NCBI RefSeq assembly: GCF_036884845.1
Contig: NZ_CP145732.1
Location: forward strand, 310,001-374,000
From: Pseudomonas sp. MAG733B
GTDB lineage: Bacteria; Pseudomonadota; Gammaproteobacteria; Pseudomonadales; Pseudomonadaceae
Length of the DNA: 64,000 nt
Direction: 5' to 3'
Part shown: piece by piece, positions 45,483 through 55,759 of the stretch
Numbering within the stretch: the stretch's first letter is position 1
How the letters are laid out: each line of letters opens with the position of its first letter
Program-made: the position numbers and the translations under genes
The notes under the pieces: model-generated
What the model saw: the letters and a program-made list of their open reading frames with translations, nothing else
Databases searched by the model: none
What the model was told of the DNA's origin: nothing

Positions 45483-47492
45483 ATGTCCCGACTCAATCCC
45501 CGGCAGCAAGAAGCCGTGAGCTACGTCGGCGGCCCTCTTTTGGTGCTCGCCGGTGCAGGCTCCGGCAAGACCAGCGTGATCACGCGCAAGATTGCGCACC
45601 TGATCCAGAACTGCGGCATCCGCGCCCAGTACATCGTCGCCATGACCTTCACCAACAAGGCCGCGCGCGAGATGAAGGAACGGGTCGGCACCCTGCTGCG
45701 CGCCGGTGAAGGTCGCGGCTTGACGGTGTGCACCTTCCACAACCTGGGCCTCAACATCATCCGCAAGGAACACGTGCGGCTGGGCTACAAACCGGGCTTC
45801 TCGATCTTCGACGAGACCGACGTCAAGGCCCTGATGACCGACATCATGCAGAAGGAATACTCGGGCGACGACGGCGTCGACGAGATCAAGAACATGATCG
45901 GCGCCTGGAAAAACGACCTGATCCTGCCGGCCCAGGCCCTGGAAAACGCGCGCAATCCCAAGGAACAGACTGCGGCCATCGTCTACACCCACTACCAGCG
46001 CACGCTCAAGGCGTTCAACGCGGTGGACTTCGACGATCTGATTCTGCTGCCGGTGAAGCTGTTCGAAGAGCACGCCGACATTCTGGAAAAGTGGCAGAAC
46101 AAGGTGCGCTACCTGCTGGTGGACGAATACCAGGACACCAACGCCAGCCAGTATCTGCTGGTGAAAATGCTCATCGGCAAACGCAACCAGTTCACCGTGG
46201 TAGGCGACGACGACCAATCGATCTACGCCTGGCGCGGCGCGCGGCCGGAAAACCTGATGCTGCTCAAGGACGACTACCCATCCTTGAAAGTGGTGATGCT
46301 GGAGCAGAACTACCGCTCCACCAGTCGCATCCTGCGCTGCGCCAACGTGCTGATCTCGAACAACCCGCACGAATTCGAAAAGCAGCTGTGGAGTGAAATG
46401 GGCCACGGTGATGAGATCCGCGTGATCCGTTGCCGCAATGAAGACGCCGAAGCCGAGCGCGTGGCGATGGAAATCCTCAGCCTGCACCTGCGCACCGACC
46501 GGCCTTACAGCGATTTCGCGATCCTCTATCGCGGTAACTACCAAGCCAAGCTGATCGAGCTGAAACTGCAGCACCATCAGGTGCCGTATCGCCTGTCCGG
46601 CGGCAACAGTTTCTTCGGCCGTCAGGAAGTGAAAGACCTGATGGCCTACTTCCGCCTGATCGTGAACCCGGACGACGACAACGCCTTCCTGCGGGTGATC
46701 AACGTGCCGCGCCGGGAAATCGGTTCGACCACGCTGGAAAAACTCGGCAACTATGCGACCGAGCGCAAGATCTCGATGTACGCCGCCACCGATGAAATCG
46801 GCCTTGGCGAGCATCTCGACAGCCGCTTCACCGATCGCCTGTCACGCTTCAAGCGCTTCATGGACCGGGTGCGCGAGCAGTGCGCCGGCGAAGACCCGAT
46901 CTCGGCGCTGCGTAGCATGGTCATGGACATCGACTACGAGAACTGGCTGCGCACCAACAGCTCCAGCGACAAGGCCGCCGATTACCGCATGGGTAACGTC
47001 TGGTTCCTGATCGAGGCGTTGAAAAACACCCTTGAGAAAGACGAAGAAGGCGAGATGACCGTCGAGGATGCCATCGGCAAACTCGTTCTGCGCGACATGC
47101 TGGAGCGTCAGCAGGAAGAGGAAGACGGCGCAGAAGGCGTGCAGATGATGACCTTGCACGCCTCCAAGGGCCTGGAATTCCCCTACGTGTTCATCATGGG
47201 CATGGAAGAGGAAATCCTCCCGCACCGCTCCAGCATCGAAGCCGACACCATCGAAGAAGAACGCCGCCTGGCCTACGTGGGCATTACCCGCGCACGTCAG
47301 ACCCTGGCCTTCACCTTCGCCGCCAAGCGCAAGCAATACGGCGAGATCATCGATTGCGCGCCGAGCCGCTTCCTCGATGAGCTGCCACCGGACGATCTGG
47401 CCTGGGAAGGCAACGACGACACGCCGCCCGAAGTCAAAGCCGTTCGCGGCAACACAGCATTGGCAGATATACGCGCGATGTTAAAGCGCTAG
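45483..47492 (+). CDS. rep: ATP-dependent DNA helicase Rep
   Basis: A 669-residue SF1A 3'-5' helicase. Motif I GAGSGKTS, motif II DEYQDTN, motif III GDDDQSIYAWRGA, motif V HASKGLEFPYVF and motif VI VGITRARQ are all present, with the C-terminus ending LADIRAMLKR. It helps replication forks pass bound proteins. Length matches E. coli Rep (673). Confidence 0.96.
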   Translation: MSRLNPRQQEAVSYVGGPLLVLAGAGSGKTSVITRKIAHLIQNCGIRAQYIVAMTFTNKAAREMKERVGTLLRAGEGRGLTVCTFHNLGLNIIRKEHVRLGYKPGFSIFDETDVKALMTDIMQKEYSGDDGVDEIKNMIGAWKNDLILPAQALENARNPKEQTAAIVYTHYQRTLKAFNAVDFDDLILLPVKLFEEHADILEKWQNKVRYLLVDEYQDTNASQYLLVKMLIGKRNQFTVVGDDDQSIYAWRGARPENLMLLKDDYPSLKVVMLEQNYRSTSRILRCANVLISNNPHEFEKQLWSEMGHGDEIRVIRCRNEDAEAERVAMEILSLHLRTDRPYSDFAILYRGNYQAKLIELKLQHHQVPYRLSGGNSFFGRQEVKDLMAYFRLIVNPDDDNAFLRVINVPRREIGSTTLEKLGNYATERKISMYAATDEIGLGEHLDSRFTDRLSRFKRFMDRVREQCAGEDPISALRSMVMDIDYENWLRTNSSSDKAADYRMGNVWFLIEALKNTLEKDEEGEMTVEDAIGKLVLRDMLERQQEEEDGAEGVQMMTLHASKGLEFPYVFIMGMEEEILPHRSSIEADTIEEERRLAYVGITRARQTLAFTFAAKRKQYGEIIDCAPSRFLDELPPDDLAWEGNDDTPPEVKAVRGNTALADIRAMLKR

Positions 47493-47510
47493 AATTGACC
47501 ACTTTTTTAA

Positions 47511-48122
<612 letters not shown>

Positions 48123-48144
48123 CCCGCCACACCGCAATACCAGT

Positions 48145-48232
48145 GTGGGAGCGGGCTTGCTCGCGAATGCGTAGTGTCAGTCGACATATTTTTTGACTGG
48201 TACACCGCTTTCGCGAGCAAGCCCGCTCCCAC
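48145..48232. repeat. REP pair (REPIN)
   Basis: Same arms as the 43445 copy; even the spacer (AGTGTCAGTCGACATATT) is alike, so these two are recent relatives. Confidence 0.92.
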
Positions 48233-48251
48233 ATTTGCCTTGTGTTGGCTG

Positions 48252-50174
48252 TTATTGCGAGGTGGCTTTGAGGCCTGTGAGCAGCAACCTCTGATACAAA
48301 TCCTCCTTCAGACCCTCCGGACTGGCCAGCCGCATACGCTCCAGATGCTCGGGAAACGCCGCAGGTTCCGGCGCATCCAATGCAGCCTTACCCAACTCCA
48401 GCACCTCGCTGAGCTTGAACTTGCTCTTCAACCAGTTCAGCGCCCGCAACACATCCCGCTCCACCTCAGTGAAATCACAGCCCAGCGGATACTCCGGAAA
48501 CAGCTGCGCATGCCGTGCCTGAATCGCCTGCAAACGCTGAGGACTGTTGTCCGTGAAACGCGGATCGAGACGGAAATCCTTCGGCAGCTTGCCGACCTTC
48601 TGCGCCTGCTCGATCAGCCCTGACTGAAAACGCGAGTCGCTGATATTGAGCAACGCTTCTATCACCGCCGCATCAGTCTTGCCGCGCAGATCGGCGATCC
48701 CGTACTCGGTGACCACGATGTCGCGCAGATGCCGGGGGATGGTGCAGTGGCCGTATTCCCAGACGATGTTCGAACTGACGTCGCCACCCGATTCGCGCCA
48801 GCTGCGCAGCAGCAACACCGAGCGCGCACCTTGCAGCGCATGCCCTTGAACCACGAAGTTGTACTGCCCGCCTACGCCGCTGAGCACGCGCCCGTCTTCC
48901 AGCTGATCCGCCACGGCGGCGCCCAGTAAAGTCATGGTGAACGCAGTGTTGATGAAGCGCGCATCGAGGCGCTGCAAACGCTTGAGTTCTTCCTGGCCGT
49001 ACAGTTCGTTGATGTAGCTGATGCGCGTCATGTTGAATTCGAGGCGCTTGCTTTGCGGCAACTCACGCAAGCGTTCATAGAAACTGCGCGGCCCGAGAAA
49101 GAAACCACCGTGCACCGAGATGCCGTCGGTTTGCGCCGCTTCGTCGAGGGTGCCGGCATTCGCCTGCTGCTGGGTGGGCACGTCCGGGTACACCTTGCGT
49201 CGCACGATGCCCGCATCGGCCAGCACCAGCAGGCCGTTGACGAACATTTCGCTGCAACCGTACAGGCCCTTGGCGAACGGTTCGAGGCCGCCTTCGCGCT
49301 CGATCAGTTGAGCCCATTGGCTCAGGTTCACATCCGCCAGCAAGGCCTTGTAGCCGTCGTTATCGGCCTGGCGCGCCAGCAACGCTGCCGTCAGCGCATC
49401 GCCCATCGAACCGATGCCGATCTGCAGGGTGCCGCCATCGCGCACCAGCGTACTGGCGTGCAGGCCAATGAAATGATCCTGGAAACCCACCGGCATGTTC
49501 GGCGTGGAGAACAGCGTGGTGCGGTCCTTCTCGTCGATCAGCAGGTCGAAAGTATCGATGCCGACCTCTGCGTCACCGGGCATGTACGGCAAATCGTCGT
49601 GCGCCTGGCCGACCATCAGGATCGTCTCTCCGGCAGCGCGGCGCTTGGCAATCATTGGTAGCAGATCGAGGGTGATGTCCGGGTTGCAGCTGAGGCTCAA
49701 GCGATCGGGATGATCGGCGTGGCTGGCGACCAATTGAGCGACCAGGTTCAACCCGGCGGCGTTGATGTCCCGGGCCGCGTGGCTGTAGTTGCTGCTGACG
49801 TAATCCTGCTGCGCCGATGCACTGTTGAGCAGGCTGCCGGGCTGCATGAAAAACTGCTGGATATGGATGTTGCCCGGCAGATTGTCGCGGTGCAGATCGG
49901 CGAGAAAATCCAGCTCCGGATAATCGCCAAAGACTCGCTCAATGAAGGGCTCGAGGAAGCGTTTCTGCAAGCCGTCACCCAATGGAGGACGACCTAGGCA
50001 CAACGCGGTATAGATCGTCAGCCGCCGCTCGGGCAACTGCGCGATGCGGTGATACAGCGCGTTGACGAAATGGTTGGGTTTGCCCAGGCCCAGAGGCAGC
50101 CCCATATGAATATGCGTCGGCAACCGCGCCAATACATCATCGACCGCCTGTTCGATAGAACACAGCTGAACCAT
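48252..50174 (-). CDS. Acetyl-CoA hydrolase/transferase family protein
   Basis: A 640-residue enzyme of the acetyl-CoA hydrolase/CoA-transferase family. The C-terminal transferase domain has GVGGQYNFVVQG and the TEYGIADLRGK stretch. Likely moves CoA between short-chain acids. The N-terminal domain has HIHMGLPLGLGKPNHFVNAL. Start ATG 50174 (MVQLCSIEQ) has GGGAGG upstream. I do not recall this gene at this spot in P. aeruginosa, so it may be an addition in this lineage. Confidence 0.85.
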   Translation of the reverse strand: MVQLCSIEQAVDDVLARLPTHIHMGLPLGLGKPNHFVNALYHRIAQLPERRLTIYTALCLGRPPLGDGLQKRFLEPFIERVFGDYPELDFLADLHRDNLPGNIHIQQFFMQPGSLLNSASAQQDYVSSNYSHAARDINAAGLNLVAQLVASHADHPDRLSLSCNPDITLDLLPMIAKRRAAGETILMVGQAHDDLPYMPGDAEVGIDTFDLLIDEKDRTTLFSTPNMPVGFQDHFIGLHASTLVRDGGTLQIGIGSMGDALTAALLARQADNDGYKALLADVNLSQWAQLIEREGGLEPFAKGLYGCSEMFVNGLLVLADAGIVRRKVYPDVPTQQQANAGTLDEAAQTDGISVHGGFFLGPRSFYERLRELPQSKRLEFNMTRISYINELYGQEELKRLQRLDARFINTAFTMTLLGAAVADQLEDGRVLSGVGGQYNFVVQGHALQGARSVLLLRSWRESGGDVSSNIVWEYGHCTIPRHLRDIVVTEYGIADLRGKTDAAVIEALLNISDSRFQSGLIEQAQKVGKLPKDFRLDPRFTDNSPQRLQAIQARHAQLFPEYPLGCDFTEVERDVLRALNWLKSKFKLSEVLELGKAALDAPEPAAFPEHLERMRLASPEGLKEDLYQRLLLTGLKATSQ

Positions 50175-50263
50175 CCGATCCTCCCTTGCATTCCATGGTT
50201 TGGGGTTGGACCGAGCTTGCCGGGTCTTTGCTGCAATGAACAGCCTCTGAAGATCACACTGAC

Positions 50264-50351
50264 CTGTAGGAGCTGCCGAAGGCTGCGATCTTTTGATCTT
50301 GTTTTTAACAATCAACATCAAAAGATCGCAGCCTGCGGCAGCTCCTACAGG
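50264..50351. repeat. Long inverted repeat (GGAGCTGCCGAAGGCTGCGATC class)
   Basis: Arms CTGTAGGAGCTGCCGAAGGC and GCCTGCGGCAGCTCCTACAG with GATCTTTTGAT inside. A separate REP class, of which a fragment also lies near 35643. Confidence 0.85.
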
Positions 50352-50364
50352 GAAATAACAGGCA

Positions 50365-50393
50365 CAAAAAAGCCGCTCGAAAGCGGCTTTTTC
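50365..50393. terminator. Rho-independent terminator of cytochrome c5 gene
   Basis: Stem AAAAAGCCGCT-CGA-AAGCGGCTTTTT; T-run on both strands. Confidence 0.85.
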
Positions 50394-50411
50394 GCGAAAG
50401 AGGCTGGCTGG

Positions 50412-50837
50412 TTACAGGCCGGACATCTCTTTGATGGCGCCCTTCAGCTCGTCGTCGGAGCAGTCGGCGCAGGTGCCTTTTGGTGGCATCGCATTGATAC
50501 CGGTAATGGCTTTGGCCAGGATGCCGTCGAGGCCGCCCTGGTGGTCGGCACGTTCTTTCCAGGCTGCCTTGTCGCCGATTTTCGGCGCGCCCAACAGGCC
50601 GGTGCCGTGGCAAGCGTTGCAATGTTTGGCAATAACATCTTTAGGCGCCTTGGCCCCGCCACCGCCGCCGGAAGCTGCGGCAACTTCCATGCCCTTGCAT
50701 TCTTGACCCGTTACACAAACCTGGCCGACTGGCTCAAGGCGTTTGGCAATTTCGTCGTTCGTCGCAGCTTGAGCGCTGACAGCCCAAAGGGCCAATACGG
50801 TTGCTGGTACGGCCAGCATTTTCATAATTAGGTTCAC
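50412..50837 (-). CDS. cycB: Cytochrome c5 family protein
   Basis: A 141-residue periplasmic c-type cytochrome. Signal peptide ends SAQA; one heme site CNACH with the distal Met probably in NAMPPKG; two further Cys (CADCSDDE) as in cytochrome c5. It would pass electrons in respiration. I use the GTG at 50837 because GAGG is eight bases upstream; ATG 50825 is the alternative. Confidence 0.88.
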   Translation of the reverse strand: MNLIMKMLAVPATVLALWAVSAQAATNDEIAKRLEPVGQVCVTGQECKGMEVAAASGGGGGAKAPKDVIAKHCNACHGTGLLGAPKIGDKAAWKERADHQGGLDGILAKAITGINAMPPKGTCADCSDDELKGAIKEMSGL

Positions 50838-51007
50838 GCGTTCACCCTCAATGGTGGCTAGTCACGCCTACGGCCACGGTTCGCAGGCGGGCGCAAGTAT
50901 AGCGGTAAGCCCGCGACACTGAAACAACCCCAAAGTCGAAGGGGTCTTGTTGCGCAACAGTCAAACGGCTCGGGTGCCTCGGCCATGCTGGCAGGGCGCC
51001 TCTTTTC

Positions 51008-51556
51008 TTAGAAGTTCGCCGGTGTAGCTGCGCTGATTAGTCGCGCCGGCGCATCGAACGGATTACGGAAACGATGCGGCTTGGTACTTTCAAAGTAGTA
51101 GCTATCTCCAGCTTCGAGCACAAAAGTTTCCAGCCCGACCACCAGTTCAAGTCGACCTTCCACCAGAATTCCGGTTTCCTCGCCCTCATGAGTGAGCATC
51201 TCGTCACCGGTGTCGGCGCCTGGCGGGTAGATTTCATTGAGGAACGCGATAGCCCGGCTCGGGTGCGCCCGGCCGACCAGTTTCATGGTCACTGCACCAT
51301 CGGAAATATCGATCAGCTCGTTGGCCTTGTAGACGATCTGAGTCGGTTTTTCCTGCAGGATCTCTTCGGAAAAGAACTCGACCATGGACATGGGAATCCC
51401 GCCCAACACTTTCCTCAGCGAACTGATCGAGGGGCTGACGCTGTTCTTCTCGATCATCGAAATGGTGCTGTTGGTGACGCCCGCGCGTTTGGCGAGTTCA
51501 CGCTGGGAAAGGCCTTTGAGCTTGCGGATCGATTGCAGTCGTTCACCGACGTCCAA
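51008..51556 (-). CDS. pauR: XRE-cupin regulator, PauR/PuuR-like
   Basis: A 182-residue regulator: N-terminal helix-turn-helix GLSQRELAKRAGVTNSTISMIEK (residues about 15-38) and a C-terminal cupin domain (EETGILVEGRLELVVG..PHRFRNP). E. coli PuuR and P. aeruginosa PauR (PA5301, as I recall) have this layout and repress putrescine/cadaverine catabolism, with the polyamine as inducer. It lies next to the dad genes and a few kb from pauB/pauC-like genes here. Its likely operators are described at 63637-63694. Confidence 0.82.
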   Translation of the reverse strand: MDVGERLQSIRKLKGLSQRELAKRAGVTNSTISMIEKNSVSPSISSLRKVLGGIPMSMVEFFSEEILQEKPTQIVYKANELIDISDGAVTMKLVGRAHPSRAIAFLNEIYPPGADTGDEMLTHEGEETGILVEGRLELVVGLETFVLEAGDSYYFESTKPHRFRNPFDAPARLISAATPANF

Positions 51557-51684
51557 TGCTGGAGCCTCCAGGGTTCAGGTTTGTTGGAATATTGAGCGTT
51601 ATCATGGCGACAGCGTTCAGTATTTACAACACTTTGACCTGAATCCTGTTCGGCGAAGCGACTTCCGGTTCGCACCGTCGAGTG

Positions 51685-52758
51685 TCAGCTCCCGGAATAG
51701 AGCAGTGGCACCCGGCGCAGGTTACAGAAGATCTGGTAAGGAATCGTTCCCGCCGCGATGGCCACGTCGCTGGCGAGGATGTTTTTGCCCCACAACTCGA
51801 CGGTCGAGCCGAGGCCGGCTTGCGGAATGTCGGTCAGGTCGACGCAGAGCATGTCCATCGACACCCGGCCGATCAACTGGCTGCGTTGTCCGGCCACCAA
51901 CACCGGCGTGCCGGTCGGCGCCAGACGCGGATAGCCATCGGCGTAACCCATGGCCACCACGCCAACGCGCATCGGTTTTGGGGTGATGAATTTCGCGCCG
52001 TAGCCGATCGGCTCGCCGGCCGGCAATTCACGCACGCTGATGACTTTCGATTCGAGGGTCATCACCGGTTGCAGTCGCGCGGCCACCGCGTTGGCTTCTT
52101 CAAACGGCGTGGCGCCGTAGAGCATGATGCCCGGACGCACCCAGTCACTAGGGATCTGCGGCCAACCCAGCACGGCCGGGGAATTGCGCAGGCTGACTTC
52201 GGCGGACAAACCCTGCCGCGCCGCTTCGAACACCGCGACCTGCTCGGCGCTGGCCTGACTGCTCAGTTCATCGGCCCGGGCGAAGTGGCTCATCAGCACG
52301 ATCTTCGCCACTTTGCCGCTGGCCAGCAGCCGTTGATAAGCGCTCTGATAATCCTTCGGATGCAGCCCCACGCGGTGCATGCCCGAATCGAGCTTGAGCC
52401 AGACCGTGATCGGTTTGCTCAGCGCGGCTTTCTCGATTGCTTCGAGTTGCCACAGCGAATGCACCACGCACCAAAAATCATGCTCGACGATCAGCGACAG
52501 CTCATCGGCTTCGAAAAAGCCTTCCAGCAGCAGCACCGGCGCGCGAATGCCCGCGGCGCGCAACTCCAGAGCCTCTTCGATGCAGGCCACGGCAAAGCCG
52601 TCCGCTTCAGCTTCCAGCGCCTGAGCACAACGCACCGCGCCATGGCCGTAGGCATCGGCCTTGATCACCGCGAGGGCTTTGGCTCCCGTGACTTCACGGG
52701 CGACTTGGTAGTTGTGACGCAGGGCTTGAAGGTCGATCAGGGCACGGGCAGGACGCAT
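51685..52758 (-). CDS. dadX: Catabolic alanine racemase DadX
   Basis: A 357-residue PLP racemase (fold type III) converting L-alanine to D-alanine. PLP lysine is in [11 protein letters not shown]; the catalytic Tyr is in [10 protein letters not shown]. Third gene of dadA-ridA-dadX. Start ATG 52758 ([17 protein letters not shown]). Confidence 0.94.
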   Translation of the reverse strand: MRPARALIDLQALRHNYQVAREVTGAKALAVIKADAYGHGAVRCAQALEAEADGFAVACIEEALELRAAGIRAPVLLLEGFFEADELSLIVEHDFWCVVHSLWQLEAIEKAALSKPITVWLKLDSGMHRVGLHPKDYQSAYQRLLASGKVAKIVLMSHFARADELSSQASAEQVAVFEAARQGLSAEVSLRNSPAVLGWPQIPSDWVRPGIMLYGATPFEEANAVAARLQPVMTLESKVISVRELPAGEPIGYGAKFITPKPMRVGVVAMGYADGYPRLAPTGTPVLVAGQRSQLIGRVSMDMLCVDLTDIPQAGLGSTVELWGKNILASDVAIAAGTIPYQIFCNLRRVPLLYSGS

Positions 52759-52854
52759 GGCGGCAGACTTCTGGTCGGTCGTTTGGAAGAAAAACCGGCG
52801 CTGGCTGACGGCGTGAACCGCCAACAGCGCCGGAAGAGGGATCTTTATTACGGT

Positions 52855-53208
52855 TTACGGCAGCGCGGCGACGATGGAAATTTCGACCAGGATGCTTGGC
52901 TTGGCCATCTTCGCTTCGACGGTGGCGCGGGCCGGGGCGGCGCCCTTTGGCAGCCACTGGTCCCACACCGAGTTCATCCCGGCAAAGTGCGCTTCGATGT
53001 CATTCAGGTAAATCGTTGCCGAGAGCAGATGCTGCTTGTCAGTCCCGGCCAGATCGAGCAGACGCTCGATATTGGCCAGAACATCGTGGGTCTGCTGTTC
53101 AACCCCGGCGTTGAAGTCGTCACCGACCTGTCCGGCCAGATACACCGTGCCGTTATGGGTGACGATCTGACTCATGCGTTCATTGGTGAGCTGGCGCTGG
53201 ACTGACAT
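52855..53208 (-). CDS. RidA family protein of the dad operon
   Basis: A 117-residue Rid protein ([20 protein letters not shown]). RidA hydrolyses reactive enamines/imines; the substrate here is probably the 2-iminopropionate that DadA makes from D-alanine. The catalytic Arg position of RidA lies in [11 protein letters not shown]. The gene overlaps the end of dadA by 29 bases. Confidence 0.9.
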   Translation of the reverse strand: MSVQRQLTNERMSQIVTHNGTVYLAGQVGDDFNAGVEQQTHDVLANIERLLDLAGTDKQHLLSATIYLNDIEAHFAGMNSVWDQWLPKGAAPARATVEAKMAKPSILVEISIVAALP

Positions 53209-54484
53209 GTTTTGCAGACTCCTGTCGTTTGTTGCCATAGCGGGAAATATCGAGGCCTTCGGCGCTGATCTGCGGTTTTCTCTTCGCCATCAGGTCAGCC
53301 AGCAAGCGACCGGAGCCGCAGGCCATGGTCCAGCCGAGTGTGCCGTGACCGGTATTCAGGAACAGATTCTTGAACGGGGTGGCGCCAACGATTGGCGTAC
53401 CGTCCGGGGTGGTCGGACGCAGGCCGGTCCAGAAATCGGCCTGGGCCAGATTGCCGCCCTGAGGATAAAGGTCGTTGACGATCATCTCCAGGGTTTCGCG
53501 TCGACGCGGGTTCAGCGACAGGTCAAAACCGGCGATCTCCGCCATGCCGCCGACGCGGATGCGGTTGTCGAAACGGGTGATCGCGACCTTGTAGGTCTCG
53601 TCGAGAATGGTCGACGTCGGGGCCATCGCCGGGTTGGTGATCGGCACGGTCAGCGAGTAACCCTTGAGCGGGTACACCGGTGCCTTGATCCCCAGCGGCT
53701 TGAGCAGTTGTGGCGAGTAGCTGCCGAGTGCCAATACGTAGCGGTCGGCAGTTTCCAGCTTGCCGTCGATCCACACACCGTTGATGCGATCACCGGCGAA
53801 GTCGAGGCGCTGAATGTCCTGGCCGAAACGGAACTCCACACCGAGGTTCGTGCACATCTCTGCGAGCTTGGTGGTGAACATCTGGCAGTCGCCAGTCTGG
53901 TCGTTCGGCAGGCGCAGGGCACCGGCGAGGATGTCGGTAACGCTGGCCAGGGCCGGCTCGACGCGGGCAATGCCTTCGCGGTCGAGCAGTTCGAACGGCA
54001 CGCCGGACTCTTTCAGCACGGCGATGTCTTTCGCGGCGCCATCCAGTTGAGCCTGGGTGCGGAACAGTTGGGTCGTGCCGAGGCTTCGGCCTTCGTAGGC
54101 GATGCCGGTCTCCAAGCGCAGTTCGTCGAGGCAGTCACGGCTGTACTCGGACAGACGGACCATGCGCTCCTTGTTCACCGCGTAACGGCTGGCGGTGCAG
54201 TTGCGCAGCATCTGCGCCATCCACAGGTATTGATCGATGTCGGCGGTGGCCTTGATCGCCAGCGGCGCGTGGCGCTGCAACAGCCACTTGATGGCTTTGA
54301 GCGGCACGCCCGGCGCGGCCCACGGCGAGGCATAGCCCGGCGACACTTGGCCGGCGTTGGCAAAACTGGTCTCCATGGCAGCAGCTGGCTGCCGGTCGAC
54401 CACCACCACTTCAAACCCGGCACGCGCCAGATAGTAAGCACTGGTGGTACCGATGACGCCGCTACCCAAGACCATGACGCGCAT
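53180..54484 (-). CDS. dadA: D-amino acid dehydrogenase DadA
   Basis: A 434-residue FAD enzyme that oxidises D-alanine to pyruvate and ammonia and feeds electrons to the membrane. The FAD motif is [19 protein letters not shown] at the N-terminus, and [14 protein letters not shown] near the C-terminus. I use the ATG at 54484, eight bases after GAGGG; the ATG at 54490 is too close. Closely matches P. aeruginosa DadA. Confidence 0.95.
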   Translation of the reverse strand: MRVMVLGSGVIGTTSAYYLARAGFEVVVVDRQPAAAMETSFANAGQVSPGYASPWAAPGVPLKAIKWLLQRHAPLAIKATADIDQYLWMAQMLRNCTASRYAVNKERMVRLSEYSRDCLDELRLETGIAYEGRSLGTTQLFRTQAQLDGAAKDIAVLKESGVPFELLDREGIARVEPALASVTDILAGALRLPNDQTGDCQMFTTKLAEMCTNLGVEFRFGQDIQRLDFAGDRINGVWIDGKLETADRYVLALGSYSPQLLKPLGIKAPVYPLKGYSLTVPITNPAMAPTSTILDETYKVAITRFDNRIRVGGMAEIAGFDLSLNPRRRETLEMIVNDLYPQGGNLAQADFWTGLRPTTPDGTPIVGATPFKNLFLNTGHGTLGWTMACGSGRLLADLMAKRKPQISAEGLDISRYGNKRQESAKHVSPAPAHQ

Positions 54485-54641
54485 TTTCATATCCCTCATC
54501 GCGGCGAACCGCTGACGTTTGTTGTTCAGAGCTTCAGATGTGCGCAGTTTAAAAAAGAATGACCAGTGATTTTCACTATATAAGCGCCTATATTTGGCGA
54601 CAATTCTCGGCAAAAACCCTTTTCACGGAGGCGCATCCCCT

Positions 54642-55130
54642 ATGCGAACCAACACTCAAACCAAACGTGAGCTGGACAAGATCGACCGCAGCATCCTGCG
54701 GATCCTGCAAGCGGACGGGCGCATCTCTTTCACCGAGCTTGGGGAAAAGGTCGGGCTCTCGACCACGCCCTGCACCGAGCGGGTCCGGCGTCTTGAGCGC
54801 GAAGGGATCATCATGGGCTACAACGCGCGGCTCAACCCGCAGCACCTCAAGGGTAGTCTGCTGGTGTTCGTCGAGATCAGCCTCGATTACAAATCCGGCG
54901 ATACCTTCGAAGAGTTCCGACGTGCGGTGCTGAAATTGCCCCATGTGCTGGAATGCCACTTGGTGTCAGGGGATTTCGACTACCTGGTGAAGGCGCGGAT
55001 TTCCGAGATGGCCTCATATCGCAAGTTGCTGGGCGACATCCTGCTCAAGCTGCCGCACGTGCGCGAATCCAAGAGCTATATCGTGATGGAAGAAGTGAAA
55101 GAGAGCTTGAGCCTGCCGATTCCGGACTGA
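54642..55130 (+). CDS. dadR: Lrp/AsnC family regulator of the dad operon
   Basis: A 162-residue Lrp-type protein: AsnC helix-turn-helix (KIDRSILRILQADGRISFTE, LGEKVGLSTTPCTERVRRLE) and a C-terminal RAM domain (LECHLVSGDFDYLVKARI). In P. aeruginosa the divergent Lrp homologue DadR activates dadAX with L-alanine. Here too it is divergent from dadA across a 157-base AT-rich gap. Confidence 0.93.
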   Translation: MRTNTQTKRELDKIDRSILRILQADGRISFTELGEKVGLSTTPCTERVRRLEREGIIMGYNARLNPQHLKGSLLVFVEISLDYKSGDTFEEFRRAVLKLPHVLECHLVSGDFDYLVKARISEMASYRKLLGDILLKLPHVRESKSYIVMEEVKESLSLPIPD

Positions 55131-55144
55131 CATTTGTGGTGCTG

Positions 55145-55237
55145 CTATCGCCAGCAGGCTGGCTCCCACAGGTTAGGTGGTGAACAAAAATCTGTGGTTC
55201 ACCTGCATTCCCTGTGGGAGCTAGCCTGCTAGCGATG
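55145..55237. repeat. REP-like pair
   Basis: Inverted arms ATCGCCAGCAGGCTGGCTCC and GTGGGAGCTAGCCTGCTAGC, diverged from the GCGAGC type. Confidence 0.75.
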
Positions 55238-55258
55238 CGGAAAACTCGGTTCGAGGAT

Positions 55259-55612
55259 CTAAACCAACACCTGCCGGTTGGAAGCCATGTATTCGAATAT
55301 CTGCTTCTCGACTCTTGGATGAATCAACTCCACCGGCCCGCGCCCATTCGGGCATGGCAGCGTCTTGGTTGTGCCGAATAACCGGCAAATCAGTGGTCGC
55401 TCGTCGTACACGGTGCAGCCGTTCGGGCCGAGATGCACACAGTTGAGTTCGTCCATGGCCGCCTCTTGCTCGGCGCGGGTCTTGCGCGGCAGGCGCGACA
55501 TTTCTTCCGGCGAGGTGGTCACCGGACCGCAGCAGTCATGGCAGCCGGGCACGCACTCGAACGAGGGAATCTGCTGGCGCAGCGTGCGGATTTTCTGACT
55601 GTTGCAGCTCAT
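55259..55612 (-). CDS. YkgJ family cysteine cluster protein
   Basis: A 117-residue protein with the CxxCxxCC pattern (CVPGCHDCCG), then CVHLGPNGCTVYDERPLICRLF, the usual YkgJ metal/Fe-S site. Function unknown. Start ATG 55612; the upstream reading adds no family sequence. Confidence 0.88.
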   Translation of the reverse strand: MSCNSQKIRTLRQQIPSFECVPGCHDCCGPVTTSPEEMSRLPRKTRAEQEAAMDELNCVHLGPNGCTVYDERPLICRLFGTTKTLPCPNGRGPVELIHPRVEKQIFEYMASNRQVLV

Positions 55613-55759
55613 CGAAGCGGTGACCGAAAGCGAAATAGAGCGCAATTGTGAGGCAAAAGCCACGATCCAGACAGCGGCAACCGACCAATGTTGCCCGCCC
55701 GCGAAGGTCCGGCTTATGCTCCGTCAAATTTTCTAAACACAAGAATCAGGATGACGCGC

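Noticed and set aside
48145..48232. CRISPR array
   Set aside because: Repeats are inverted pairs scattered between genes, not direct repeats with even spacers; they are REPINs, and no cas gene is present.
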